From assembly GCA_903939115.1 (NCBI GenBank), contig CAJAFV010000019.1:1-52848 (forward strand): DNA of 52,848 nt, read 5' to 3'. Below the pieces are notes generated by a model. The model searched no databases. It saw nothing but the letters and a program-made list of their open reading frames with translations, and was not told the DNA's origin. The translations under genes and the position numbers were made by a program. This document shows positions 25,426 to 33,290 of this stretch, in pieces. Every line of letters begins with the position of its first letter. Positions within the stretch are counted from its first letter, which is position 1. The stretch is from an uncultured Geobacteraceae bacterium. Its GTDB lineage: Bacteria; Desulfobacterota; Desulfuromonadia; Geobacterales; Pseudopelobacteraceae.

Positions 25426-28400
25426 ATGGAACCAGCGCTCAACACAAAGATCATCAACCGCGGCAAAGAGTTTTTCGCCAGTATTTCCGGAGAAAAGCCA
25501 TCCCTCTTCAACAAGGGAGCCTGGATGGGCAAAGTCATGGATTGGAGCATGAAAAACGAACAGTTCAAGATTCAAATGTTTCGTTTTGTTGACGCCTTCC
25601 CCTCCCTGACTACCTCAAAACTGCTGACAGACCACATCCGCGAATATTTCGGCGAAGAAAAAGATATGCCGCCGGTACTCCAGACCGGTGCAAAAATGGC
25701 CGGCATGCTCGGCTCTCTCGGCGGAGCGGTGCTGAACAAGGTTATCTCCGCCAACATCCAGGAGATGGCCCGTCAGTTTATCGTCGGTGAAAACACCAAA
25801 GAAGCGGTCAAGAACATCGAACGACTGCGCAAAGACGGTTTTGCCGCGGTTGTTGATGTTCTTGGTGAAGCAACTTTGACTGAACAGGAAGCTGAAGAGT
25901 ATGTCGCGACCTATCTGGAGGTATTGGCAAGCCTGAAAAAGGAACAGTCCGACTGGAAAGGACTGCCGGGTAATGGCGGTGATAGTGGCTTGGACTGGGG
26001 CCACGCCCCCAAGGTAAATGTCGCGGTTAAACCGACCGCGCTGTTTGCCCTCGCCAATCCGCAGGATTTTGAGGGATCCGTTGAAGCCATGCTGAAGCAG
26101 CTGCGGCGTATTGCCGAGCGAGTCGTTGATCTGGGTGGCTTTCTCTGCATAGATATGGAGTCATACAAGCACAAAGGCATCATCATCGAATTATACAAAC
26201 GCCTGAAGCTGGAGTACCTAGACTACCCCCATATCGGTATCGTTCTGCAGGCGTACCTGAAAGACAACGACCAGGATCTGGCCGATCTGCTGGCCTGGGC
26301 TACACAATACAAAACAAAGATTTCGGTACGCCTGGTGAAAGGTGCCTACTGGGATTACGAAACAGTCAAAGCGAAACAGAATGGCTGGGCGATCCCGGTC
26401 TGGACGGTCAAAGCAGAAAGTGACGCCGCCTTTGAACGTCAGTCGCGGGTTATCCTGGAAAACCATCAGACCTGTCATTATGCCTGCGCCTCACACAACA
26501 TCCGCTCTATCTCGGCTGTCATGGAGATGGCCAGAGAGCTGAATGTCCCGGATTCGCGTTATGAATTTCAAGTACTTTATGGCATGGCCGAACCGGTCCG
26601 CAAAGGGATTCTCAAAGTCGTCGGACGCATCCGCCTCTACGCTCCCTACGGCAACATGGTGCCGGGTATGGGTTATCTGGTGCGGCGCCTGTTGGAAAAC
26701 ACCGCCAATGAATCGTTCCTGCGCCAGAGTTTTGCTGAAGATGCCCAGATCGAACGCCTGCTCGAAGACCCCGCCGTCACCGCACTCCGGGAGAGAACTG
26801 CCCGCAACAACAAACCGCGTAAAGTCGCCCCGGGTCCCGGTGGTCTGGAGCGTTTTGCCAATGAAGCGATGGCAGATTTCACCCGCCCGGACCACCGCGC
26901 AGCCTTCCCGAAGGCCATTGCCGCAGTCCGGGCGCAAGCGGGAAAAAGCTACCCGCTTTATATCAATGGCAGGGAAGTTACAACAAAAGATACGTGCGAC
27001 ACCGTCAACCCGAACAAACCCTCGGAAATGCTCGGGAGTATTGCGCAGGCAGGAATAGATGAAACAGCGCAGGCGATCAGCGCCGCAAAAAGAGCGTTCC
27101 CCCCCTGGCGCGATACTTCACCTCGAGATCGGGCGAACTATCTGTTGAAAGCGGCTGAGATCGGCCGGAAACGGCTCTTTGAACTGTCTGCCTGGCAGGT
27201 TCTGGAAATCGGCAAGCAATGGGATCAGGCCTATGCCGATGTCACCGAAGCGATCGATTTCCTCGAATACTATGCCCGTGAGATGATCCGCCTCGGTGAA
27301 CCGCAACGTATCGGTAATGCACCGGGCGAGGTCAACCAGTACTTCTATGAACCAAAGGGAGTGGCGGCAATCATCGCACCGTGGAATTTCCCCCTCGCCA
27401 TCAGTCTCGGCATGGCTTCCGCCGCAATCGTCACCGGCAACACCGTGGTATTCAAGCCGTCCAACATAACAGGCATCATCGGTTGGAACCTTGTGGAGAT
27501 CTTCCGTGAAGCGGGTCTGCCGGCCGGGGTATTCAACTTCATACCGGGTAAAGGTTCGGTTATCGGCGACTACATGGTCGATCATCCTGACATTTCTTTG
27601 ATAGCTTTCACCGGTTCGGTCGAAACAGGGCTGCGCATTATCGACCGGGCCGCCAAAGTTCATCCGGGTCAGATCAACGTCAAGAAGATCATCTCAGAAA
27701 TGGGCGGCAAAAACGCCATCATCATCGATGACGATGCCGACCTCGATGAAGCGGTACCGCACGTACTCTATTCCGCCTTCGCGTTCCAGGGGCAGAAATG
27801 TTCCGCCTGTTCACGGGTCATCGTACTCGATTCAGTGTACGACAAGTTCGTTGACCGCCTCGTCAAGGCGGCCCAGGTGTATCAGGTGGGACCTTCGGAA
27901 GATCCGAAATACAGTATGGGTGCGGTATCGGACGCAGCTGCTCAGAAAAATATCCTGGAGTATGTTGAAGTTGGAAAAAATGAAGGGAAACTGCTCTATT
28001 CCAGCCCGGTCCCGGTAGCTGAGGGGTACTGGGTGCCGCTGACGATCATCGGCGGCATTACCCCCCAGCACCGTATCGCCCAGGAAGAAATTTTCGGACC
28101 GGTACTGGCGGTCATGCGGGCCAAGGATTTCGACCAGGCGATCGAATGGGCCAACTCAACGCAGTTTGCCCTTACCGGCGGCATCTTCAGCCGCAGCCCG
28201 GAACATCTGACCAAAGCGCGGCGGGAATTCCGCGTCGGCAACCTCTACATCAACCGCAACAACACCGGTGCGCTGGTTGATCGCCAACCATTCGGCGGTT
28301 CTCGTATGTCGGGCGTCGGCACCAAAGCCGGCGGGCCCGATTATCTGCTGCACTTTATGGATCCGCGGGTAGTTACGGAGAATACGATGCGGCGAGGATT

Positions 28401-28437
28401 TGCACCGCTGGAAGAGGATGATGACTGGGTGGAGTAA
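25426..28437 (+). CDS. putA: Bifunctional proline dehydrogenase / P5C dehydrogenase
   Basis: Oxidises proline to glutamate in two steps. Residues ~1-480 are the FAD-dependent proline dehydrogenase barrel (KISVRLVKGAYWDYE near 300; LYAPYGNMVPGMGYLVRRLL near 405). Residues ~510-1000 are the NAD-dependent aldehyde dehydrogenase, with PWNFPLAI, FTGSVETG, the catalytic glutamate in SEMGGKNAI and catalytic cysteine in GQKCSACSR. AAAGGA precedes the ATG. At 1003 residues it is a short PutA; I see no N-terminal DNA-binding ribbon-helix-helix, so regulation is probably left to the divergent FadR-type protein. A terminator follows. Confidence 0.95.
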   Translation: MEPALNTKIINRGKEFFASISGEKPSLFNKGAWMGKVMDWSMKNEQFKIQMFRFVDAFPSLTTSKLLTDHIREYFGEEKDMPPVLQTGAKMAGMLGSLGGAVLNKVISANIQEMARQFIVGENTKEAVKNIERLRKDGFAAVVDVLGEATLTEQEAEEYVATYLEVLASLKKEQSDWKGLPGNGGDSGLDWGHAPKVNVAVKPTALFALANPQDFEGSVEAMLKQLRRIAERVVDLGGFLCIDMESYKHKGIIIELYKRLKLEYLDYPHIGIVLQAYLKDNDQDLADLLAWATQYKTKISVRLVKGAYWDYETVKAKQNGWAIPVWTVKAESDAAFERQSRVILENHQTCHYACASHNIRSISAVMEMARELNVPDSRYEFQVLYGMAEPVRKGILKVVGRIRLYAPYGNMVPGMGYLVRRLLENTANESFLRQSFAEDAQIERLLEDPAVTALRERTARNNKPRKVAPGPGGLERFANEAMADFTRPDHRAAFPKAIAAVRAQAGKSYPLYINGREVTTKDTCDTVNPNKPSEMLGSIAQAGIDETAQAISAAKRAFPPWRDTSPRDRANYLLKAAEIGRKRLFELSAWQVLEIGKQWDQAYADVTEAIDFLEYYAREMIRLGEPQRIGNAPGEVNQYFYEPKGVAAIIAPWNFPLAISLGMASAAIVTGNTVVFKPSNITGIIGWNLVEIFREAGLPAGVFNFIPGKGSVIGDYMVDHPDISLIAFTGSVETGLRIIDRAAKVHPGQINVKKIISEMGGKNAIIIDDDADLDEAVPHVLYSAFAFQGQKCSACSRVIVLDSVYDKFVDRLVKAAQVYQVGPSEDPKYSMGAVSDAAAQKNILEYVEVGKNEGKLLYSSPVPVAEGYWVPLTIIGGITPQHRIAQEEIFGPVLAVMRAKDFDQAIEWANSTQFALTGGIFSRSPEHLTKARREFRVGNLYINRNNTGALVDRQPFGGSRMSGVGTKAGGPDYLLHFMDPRVVTENTMRRGFAPLEEDDDWVE

Positions 28438-28462
28438 TGGTGAGGTGGCTTCCGCTTAAAAG

Positions 28463-28500
28463 GGACCTCCGAGGTTTTTAAAACCCCGGAGGTCTTGTTT
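28463..28500 (+). terminator. Rho-independent terminator after putA
   Basis: GACCTCCG pairs with CGGAGGTC, and after one A-C mismatch the stem continues GGTTTT/AAAACC; TTGTTTATT follows. The sequence is nearly the same as the porin terminator at 9399. Confidence 0.8.
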
Positions 28501-28505
28501 ATTGT

Positions 28506-28769
28506 TTAGCACGCCGCAAGTCTGATGGCCGGCCTCTGCACTGGACTGAGCTTTGAGAGCGGTTTCACCAGAGTACATTCGGCCGCATGGAGCGCTTCGA
28601 CCACTGCAACCTGATTGGCGGCTACGGCAAAACTTTTACCTGCATGCAGAAGATAATCAACCCCGTTACCACAGGTCAGCCAGACGGTTCCACTCGAACA
28701 GCGCAACGTAACGCCTTCTTTCCCGCCATCCACCCGAATCAGTTCGCCCTGCCCAAGACAACATTCCAT
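28506..28769 (-). CDS. DUF2917-family small protein
   Basis: 87 residues from the ATG at 28769, which has GAGAGGAA upstream (a TTG two codons earlier is less likely). The pattern LIRVDGGKEGVTLRCSSGTV followed by WLTCGNGVDYLL and GKSFAVAANQVAVVEAL fits DUF2917, a small cupin-like beta-rich domain of unknown function. It is divergent from a MocR regulator whose control region carries several repeats, so the two are probably coregulated. No catalytic role can be proposed. Confidence 0.7.
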   Translation of the reverse strand: MECCLGQGELIRVDGGKEGVTLRCSSGTVWLTCGNGVDYLLHAGKSFAVAANQVAVVEALHAAECTLVKPLSKLSPVQRPAIRLAAC

Positions 28770-28847
28770 GATCAATTCCTCTCGTGTACGTGATGGTTAC
28801 AGCCTACACCGCTCGGAATCAAAAAAACAGATACAGAAAACAACTTT

Positions 28848-28909
28848 TGTAACCGTTACAGTTTTATGTTATACCAACTGTACCCGTTCAAAGTAACGGG
28901 AACTGTACC
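28848..28909 (+). promoter_or_regulatory. Repeat-rich control region between DUF2917 and MocR genes
   Basis: It contains a perfect 13-base palindrome TGTAACCGTTACA (28848-28860), direct repeats AACTGTACC at 28876-28884 and 28901-28909 (25 bases apart), and an inverted repeat CCCGTT/AACGGG at 28883-28888/28895-28900. MocR-family regulators commonly bind direct repeats in such divergent regions, so self-regulation is likely. Confidence 0.6.
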
Positions 28910-28944
28910 TGACAAAGCCGAACAGACCGGGGTATGATGTGACC

Positions 28945-30393
28945 ATGAAGAACGTCCAGAAAATAAAAGCAGGCGGAGCGTTGCTCTACGAAAAGGTCGC
29001 CGGAGAGATCACCGCTCTTATTGCTCAGGGCACCTTTCGGGCCGGTGACCGACTCCCATCCATTCGGCAGCTCAGCACACAATTTGACGTGAGCATCAAC
29101 ACCGTCATGCAGGCATATACCCTGCTCGAGGATACGCGTCTGATCCAGGCCCGCCCGCAATCCGGCTATTACGTCCGCAGCCGGGTACCGGAGATCAGGG
29201 AACCCGATCTCCCATCACGGATGTTTACCGCACCGACTACCGTTACCACCAGCGAACTCTGCCAGCAGGTGATGCGTAACATGATGAACCGGGATCTGCT
29301 GCCGCTCGGGAGCGCCATTCCGAGTGCCCAGAATCTGCCGGTAGACAAACTTAACCGGATTATGGCGAGTGAACTGCGTCGCTGCGGCGAACAGGCGGTT
29401 CTGTATCAGATGCCGCCCGGATATGAACGACTGCGGGTGCAAATCGCCCGCAGAGGCCTTGTAGCAGGTATCAGCAGCGGACCGGACGATATTCTGGTAA
29501 CATCCGGCTGCGTCGAAGCGGTGATGCTGGCATTACGGGCGACCTGCCATGCCGGAGACACCATTGCGGTCGAGTCACCTTTCTATTTCAACTTCATGCA
29601 GATGATCGCCGAACTCGGCTTGAAAGCTCTGGAGATCCCTTCAACACCCCGGGACGGGATCAGCATTGAAGCGCTCCGCTACGCCATTGAGCAAAGCAGC
29701 ATCAGCGCCTGCCTGGTCGTTACCAATTTCAGCAATCCGCTCGGCTGTCTGATGCCTGATGAGCGCAAGTGTGAACTGGTTGAACTGCTTGCCGCACACG
29801 AAATTCCGCTGATTGAAGATGATATCTACGGGGACTTGACGTTTGATAACGAGCGCCCGGTCGCAGCCAAGTCATTTGACCGCTCGGATAGCGTCATTTA
29901 CTGCTCATCGTTTTCAAAGACCATTGCCCCCGGCTACCGCATCGGCTGGGCGATAGCCGGGCGTTATCAGGCAGAAATGGAACGCCTGAAAATGATGATG
30001 AATATAGCGGCCTCATCGCCGTCGCAACTGGCACTGGCGGAATTTCTGGCAAACGGCGGGTACGATCACCACCTGCGCAGCATCCGGCGGGTTCATGCCC
30101 GCAACATGTCGCAAATGGCCGATGCCGTCGCCCGCTACTTTCCCGTTGGCACCTGTATGACTCATCCCACCGGCGGCTTTATTCTCTGGGTGGAGATGCC
30201 GGTCGGCATAGACGCCATACAACTTTATCACCGCGCCTTTGAGCAGGGCATCAGCATCGTGCCGGGCCCGTTATTCTCGCTTTCCAGTAAGTACGGCAAC
30301 CACATCCGCCTGTCGGCGGCGCTCTGGGACGAACGGGTGGAACAGGGCATCAAAACGCTGGGGAAATTGGCTCATGACCTGCTGCCGGAGTGA
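28945..30393 (+). CDS. MocR-type regulator (GntR winged helix fused to aminotransferase domain)
   Basis: About 482 residues from the ATG at 28945 (a GTG two codons earlier is also open). The N-terminal GntR winged helix spans ~10-80 (GTFRAGDRLPSIRQLSTQFD, NTVMQAYTLLEDTRLI). The rest is a fold-type I aminotransferase domain with VTNFSNPLGCLMP, the aspartate in LIEDDIYGDL and the PLP lysine in CSSFSKTIAPGYRIGW. These proteins use PLP or an aldimine as effector. It ends next to azlC, whose start overlaps, suggesting control of the AzlCD exporter. Confidence 0.92.
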   Translation: MKNVQKIKAGGALLYEKVAGEITALIAQGTFRAGDRLPSIRQLSTQFDVSINTVMQAYTLLEDTRLIQARPQSGYYVRSRVPEIREPDLPSRMFTAPTTVTTSELCQQVMRNMMNRDLLPLGSAIPSAQNLPVDKLNRIMASELRRCGEQAVLYQMPPGYERLRVQIARRGLVAGISSGPDDILVTSGCVEAVMLALRATCHAGDTIAVESPFYFNFMQMIAELGLKALEIPSTPRDGISIEALRYAIEQSSISACLVVTNFSNPLGCLMPDERKCELVELLAAHEIPLIEDDIYGDLTFDNERPVAAKSFDRSDSVIYCSSFSKTIAPGYRIGWAIAGRYQAEMERLKMMMNIAASSPSQLALAEFLANGGYDHHLRSIRRVHARNMSQMADAVARYFPVGTCMTHPTGGFILWVEMPVGIDAIQLYHRAFEQGISIVPGPLFSLSSKYGNHIRLSAALWDERVEQGIKTLGKLAHDLLPE

Positions 30394-30398
30394 AAAAC

Positions 30399-31094
30399 AT
30401 GACGAGTAAAATCCGCCGCGGCTTGTCAGCCGCCTGGCCGATCTGCCTCGGCTATTTCCCTATCGGGCTCTCGCTTGGGGTCCTTGCACAAAAAGGGGGC
30501 TTGGCACCGTGGCAGATGGCTGCCATGTCGATACTTGTTTTTGCCGGCGGCTCCCAGTTCATCGCCGTGGCGATGATAGGCATCGGAGCCTCACCACTGG
30601 CAATCATATCCACGACCTTTATGGTCAACCTCCGCCACCTGCTGATGAGCTCTGCATTGTCAGTACATTTTCCCGGTGTCTCACGCCGTTTTCTGGCACT
30701 CTTCGCGTATGGCCTCACCGATGAAAGCTTCGCCGTTAACATGACCCGCTTCAATCAGGGAGAGTGGCATCGTTATAGTGCCCTGACCCTCAATCATGCC
30801 GCCAACACAACCTGGATCGTCAGCACCGTTGCCGGTGTTTATCTGGGCCAACTGGTGCCACCCGGCGCTGCCGGAGTTGACTTTGCCCTCACCGGCATGT
30901 TCATCTGCCTGCTGGTGTTCCAACTGCGCGGCCCGGTTTTCACCATCACCGCGCTGATAGCTGCAGCCTCTGCCCTGCTGACCTATCTCTGGCTGCCGGG
31001 CAACGCCTATGTAATCGTCGCATCCTGCCTAGCGGCAACGATCGGGCTGATTCTAAAACGGCTTCTGTGGAAACAGGGGAGGATTCATGAGTAA
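30399..31094 (+). CDS. azlC: AzlC-family branched-chain amino-acid exporter subunit
   Basis: Large subunit of the AzlCD (BrnFE-like) exporter. About 231 residues from the ATG at 30399, which has GGAG eight bases upstream inside the end of the MocR gene; a GTG at 30390 is also open. Family features: WPICLGYFPIGLSLGVLAQK near the N-terminus, FAGGSQFIAVAMIG and MVNLRHLLMSSALS. About seven TM segments. Overlaps azlD by 8 bases. Confidence 0.92.
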   Translation: MTSKIRRGLSAAWPICLGYFPIGLSLGVLAQKGGLAPWQMAAMSILVFAGGSQFIAVAMIGIGASPLAIISTTFMVNLRHLLMSSALSVHFPGVSRRFLALFAYGLTDESFAVNMTRFNQGEWHRYSALTLNHAANTTWIVSTVAGVYLGQLVPPGAAGVDFALTGMFICLLVFQLRGPVFTITALIAAASALLTYLWLPGNAYVIVASCLAATIGLILKRLLWKQGRIHE

Positions 31095-31410
31095 TCGGGA
31101 CTTCCTCCTGTTGATGCTGGCAATGGGAGCGGTAACGTACCTGCCCCGGATGCTGCCGCTGGTTGTGCTGTCCCGTCGCGCCCTGCCGACCTGGTTCGCC
31201 GAGTGGCTGGAATTGATCCCGGCCGCCATCCTGAGCGCCTTAATTGCACCGACCCTTTTCGCGCATCCAGACCCAAGGCTCTTTACGCTTGGTAAAATTG
31301 AACTGCTGGCGGCCCTTCCAACCCTGATCTGTGCTTTAAAGACACGGTCCCTGGCCGGTACGGTAATCGTTGGCATGCTCTGTTACTGGGGATTGGGAGC
31401 CATGAGGTAA
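31087..31410 (+). CDS. azlD: AzlD-family branched-chain amino-acid exporter subunit
   Basis: Small partner of AzlC, 107 residues, about four TM segments. It contains the family pattern TYLPRMLPLVVLSRRALPTW and the middle segment LELIPAAILSALIAPTLF. The start lies inside azlC with AGGGGAGG upstream. The MocR-azlC-azlD set forms one transcription unit. Confidence 0.92.
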   Translation: MSNRDFLLLMLAMGAVTYLPRMLPLVVLSRRALPTWFAEWLELIPAAILSALIAPTLFAHPDPRLFTLGKIELLAALPTLICALKTRSLAGTVIVGMLCYWGLGAMR

Positions 31411-31443
31411 CGAGTCAGGATTGTACTTACTATTTTTTTGAAT

Positions 31444-31473
31444 TTGACAGATGGCGGGCCGGTTCGGTATACA
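31444..31473 (+). promoter_or_regulatory. Promoter of the PLP decarboxylase gene
   Basis: TTGACA at 31444-31449 and TATACA at 31468-31473 with an 18-base spacer, about 100 bases upstream of the start codon. Box matches are good; the leader of about 90 bases shows no recognised element. Confidence 0.5.
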
Positions 31474-31570
31474 GGGACGTTCATTTTTTTATCACCGTGT
31501 TACATAATCCTGCGAAAATTAGTTTTTCGCCAATCATTCAACCCTTTAATAAATCGGTGACTTCACTCCC

Positions 31571-33199
31571 ATGCCAAAAACTAGAGAACTTGCTCAAGCA
31601 AATCTGGAGAATATAAACCGGATTTTTACCGTCCCGGAAGCCCCCGACTCTACGTTAGGTCGCATCGATCAGGCCATTTCCGATAATCTGACCGGTTTTT
31701 TGCAGGAGCATATCGTCGCCGTTGAACGCGACCTTGATGAAATCGAGATGGATTTTTCCCAGTCCCGCATCCCGGAAGAACCGACCTTCGTTTCTGACTA
31801 CACGGAATTCCTCAAGGAAAAACTTGTTTCCCAATCCGTGCATACCGCCTCTCCCGGGTTCATCGGACATATGACCTCCGCCCTGCCCTACTTCATGCTG
31901 CCACTCTCCCGAATCCTGACCGCCCTTAACCAGAATCTGGTCAAGGTGGAAACGTCGCGCGCCTTCACACCGATGGAGCGGCAGGTACTGGCGATGATCC
32001 ATCGACTGATTTACAGCGGCAGTGATGAATTTTACAGCCAGTGGATTCAAAACAGCAACTACTCCCTCGGCGCCTTCTGCTCCGGCGGCACCATTGCCAA
32101 TGTCACCGCACTTTGGGCGGCACGCAACAAACTCTGCGGCCCCTCGGGTGATTTCAAGGGGATAGCACGGGAGGGGCTGTTCAAGGCCCTGCAGCATCTG
32201 GAGTGTCAGGGTCTCGCTATCCTGGTATCCCGCCGCGGGCACTATTCTCTGGCCAAAGCCGCCGATCTGCTCGGCATCGGACGGGACAACCTCATCGCTG
32301 TGGAGACGGATGACAACAACCGCATCGACATGAAGCGGCTTCGTGAGCACTGCACAAGACTAAAGAGCGAGGGTATCCGCCCTTTAAGCCTTATCGGCCT
32401 CGCCGGCACCACCGAAACGGGCAACGTCGATCCTCTGGAGGCATTGGCCGATCTGGCTGCAGAACTGGGGTGCCACTTCCACGTGGATGCCGCCTGGGGC
32501 GGTCCGACCCTGTTTTCCGAAACCTACCGGGGACTACTGAGGGGCATCGAACGGGCCGACTCGGTGACCATCGACGCCCACAAGCAGCTCTATGTACCGA
32601 TGGGAGCCGGCATGGTGCTGTTCAAGGACCCAACGATGCTTTCCTCCATCGAACACCATGCCGCCTACATCATCCGTCGGGGTTCGAGGGATCTCGGCAG
32701 CCGCACCCTCGAAGGCTCACGTCCCGGCATGGCCATGCTGGTACACGCCGGCCTCTCCATTATCGGCCGCAAAGGGTATGAGCTGCTCATCGACCAGGGC
32801 ATCGAGCGCGCCCGCCGCTTCGCGCGCCGCATAGACGCACATCCCGACTTCGAACTGGCATCCGAACCGGAACTCAACATCCTCACGTATCGCTACATCC
32901 CGGCCTGGGTGCAGGAGATTCTGGCGCACGCCCCGACTGAGCGTGCGGCCCGCATCAACGAACTGCTCGACAAAATCATCGAAACCATGCAGAAACGTCA
33001 GCGCGAAGCCGGAAAGACTTTCGTCTCCCGTACCCGCCTCGCTCCCGGCCGTTACAACGGCGAAACCATTACCGTCTTTCGCGTAGTTATGGCAAACCCC
33101 CTTACTACCGAAGAGATCCTTGCCGCCGTTCTTGACGAGCAGTGCGAGATCGCCATGCAGCCGGACATCCGAATGTTGTTGGAGCAGATTAAGGAATAG
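31571..33199 (+). CDS. panP: PLP-dependent decarboxylase, probably aspartate 1-decarboxylase PanP
   Basis: 542-residue group II decarboxylase. The conserved stretch HTASPGFIGHMTSALPYFML near residue 95, the PLP-binding region FCSGGTIANVTALWAARNKL near 170 and the Schiff-base lysine in TIDAHKQLYVPMGAG near 340 fit the PanP group, a PLP alternative to PanD that makes beta-alanine for pantothenate and CoA. Glutamate decarboxylases share this fold, so substrate is inferred from overall similarity. Start ATG at 31571 has a weak Shine-Dalgarno. Stands alone, convergent with the CusA gene. Confidence 0.8.
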   Translation: MPKTRELAQANLENINRIFTVPEAPDSTLGRIDQAISDNLTGFLQEHIVAVERDLDEIEMDFSQSRIPEEPTFVSDYTEFLKEKLVSQSVHTASPGFIGHMTSALPYFMLPLSRILTALNQNLVKVETSRAFTPMERQVLAMIHRLIYSGSDEFYSQWIQNSNYSLGAFCSGGTIANVTALWAARNKLCGPSGDFKGIAREGLFKALQHLECQGLAILVSRRGHYSLAKAADLLGIGRDNLIAVETDDNNRIDMKRLREHCTRLKSEGIRPLSLIGLAGTTETGNVDPLEALADLAAELGCHFHVDAAWGGPTLFSETYRGLLRGIERADSVTIDAHKQLYVPMGAGMVLFKDPTMLSSIEHHAAYIIRRGSRDLGSRTLEGSRPGMAMLVHAGLSIIGRKGYELLIDQGIERARRFARRIDAHPDFELASEPELNILTYRYIPAWVQEILAHAPTERAARINELLDKIIETMQKRQREAGKTFVSRTRLAPGRYNGETITVFRVVMANPLTTEEILAAVLDEQCEIAMQPDIRMLLEQIKE

Positions 33200-33242
33200 C
33201 TGTTGTTGAATTGGCAAAGCTGATGGGAATAATGTGGGTTCC

Positions 33243-33286
33243 CCGGGCACTGGTGCCGTTTATACCGCACCAGTGCCCGGAAAATA
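33243..33286. terminator. Perfect hairpin between convergent genes (bidirectional terminator)
   Basis: A 14-bp perfect stem (CCGGGCACTGGTGC at 33243-33256 with 33267-33280) and a 10-base loop lie between the decarboxylase and CusA stops. T-runs are poor on both sides, so this is a strong barrier hairpin rather than a textbook terminator. Confidence 0.6.
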
Positions 33287-33290
33287 ACTT

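Noticed and set aside
25267..25575. Long N-terminal extension of the FadR-type regulator
   Set aside because: It crosses the putA promoter, operator and start region on the opposite strand and has no family resemblance; the GntR domain starts right after the ATG at 25266.
26543..27058. Long alternative frames inside putA, and similar frames inside the RND pumps and livF
   Set aside because: They are out-of-phase shadows of strongly recognisable genes, with odd composition and no ribosome sites.
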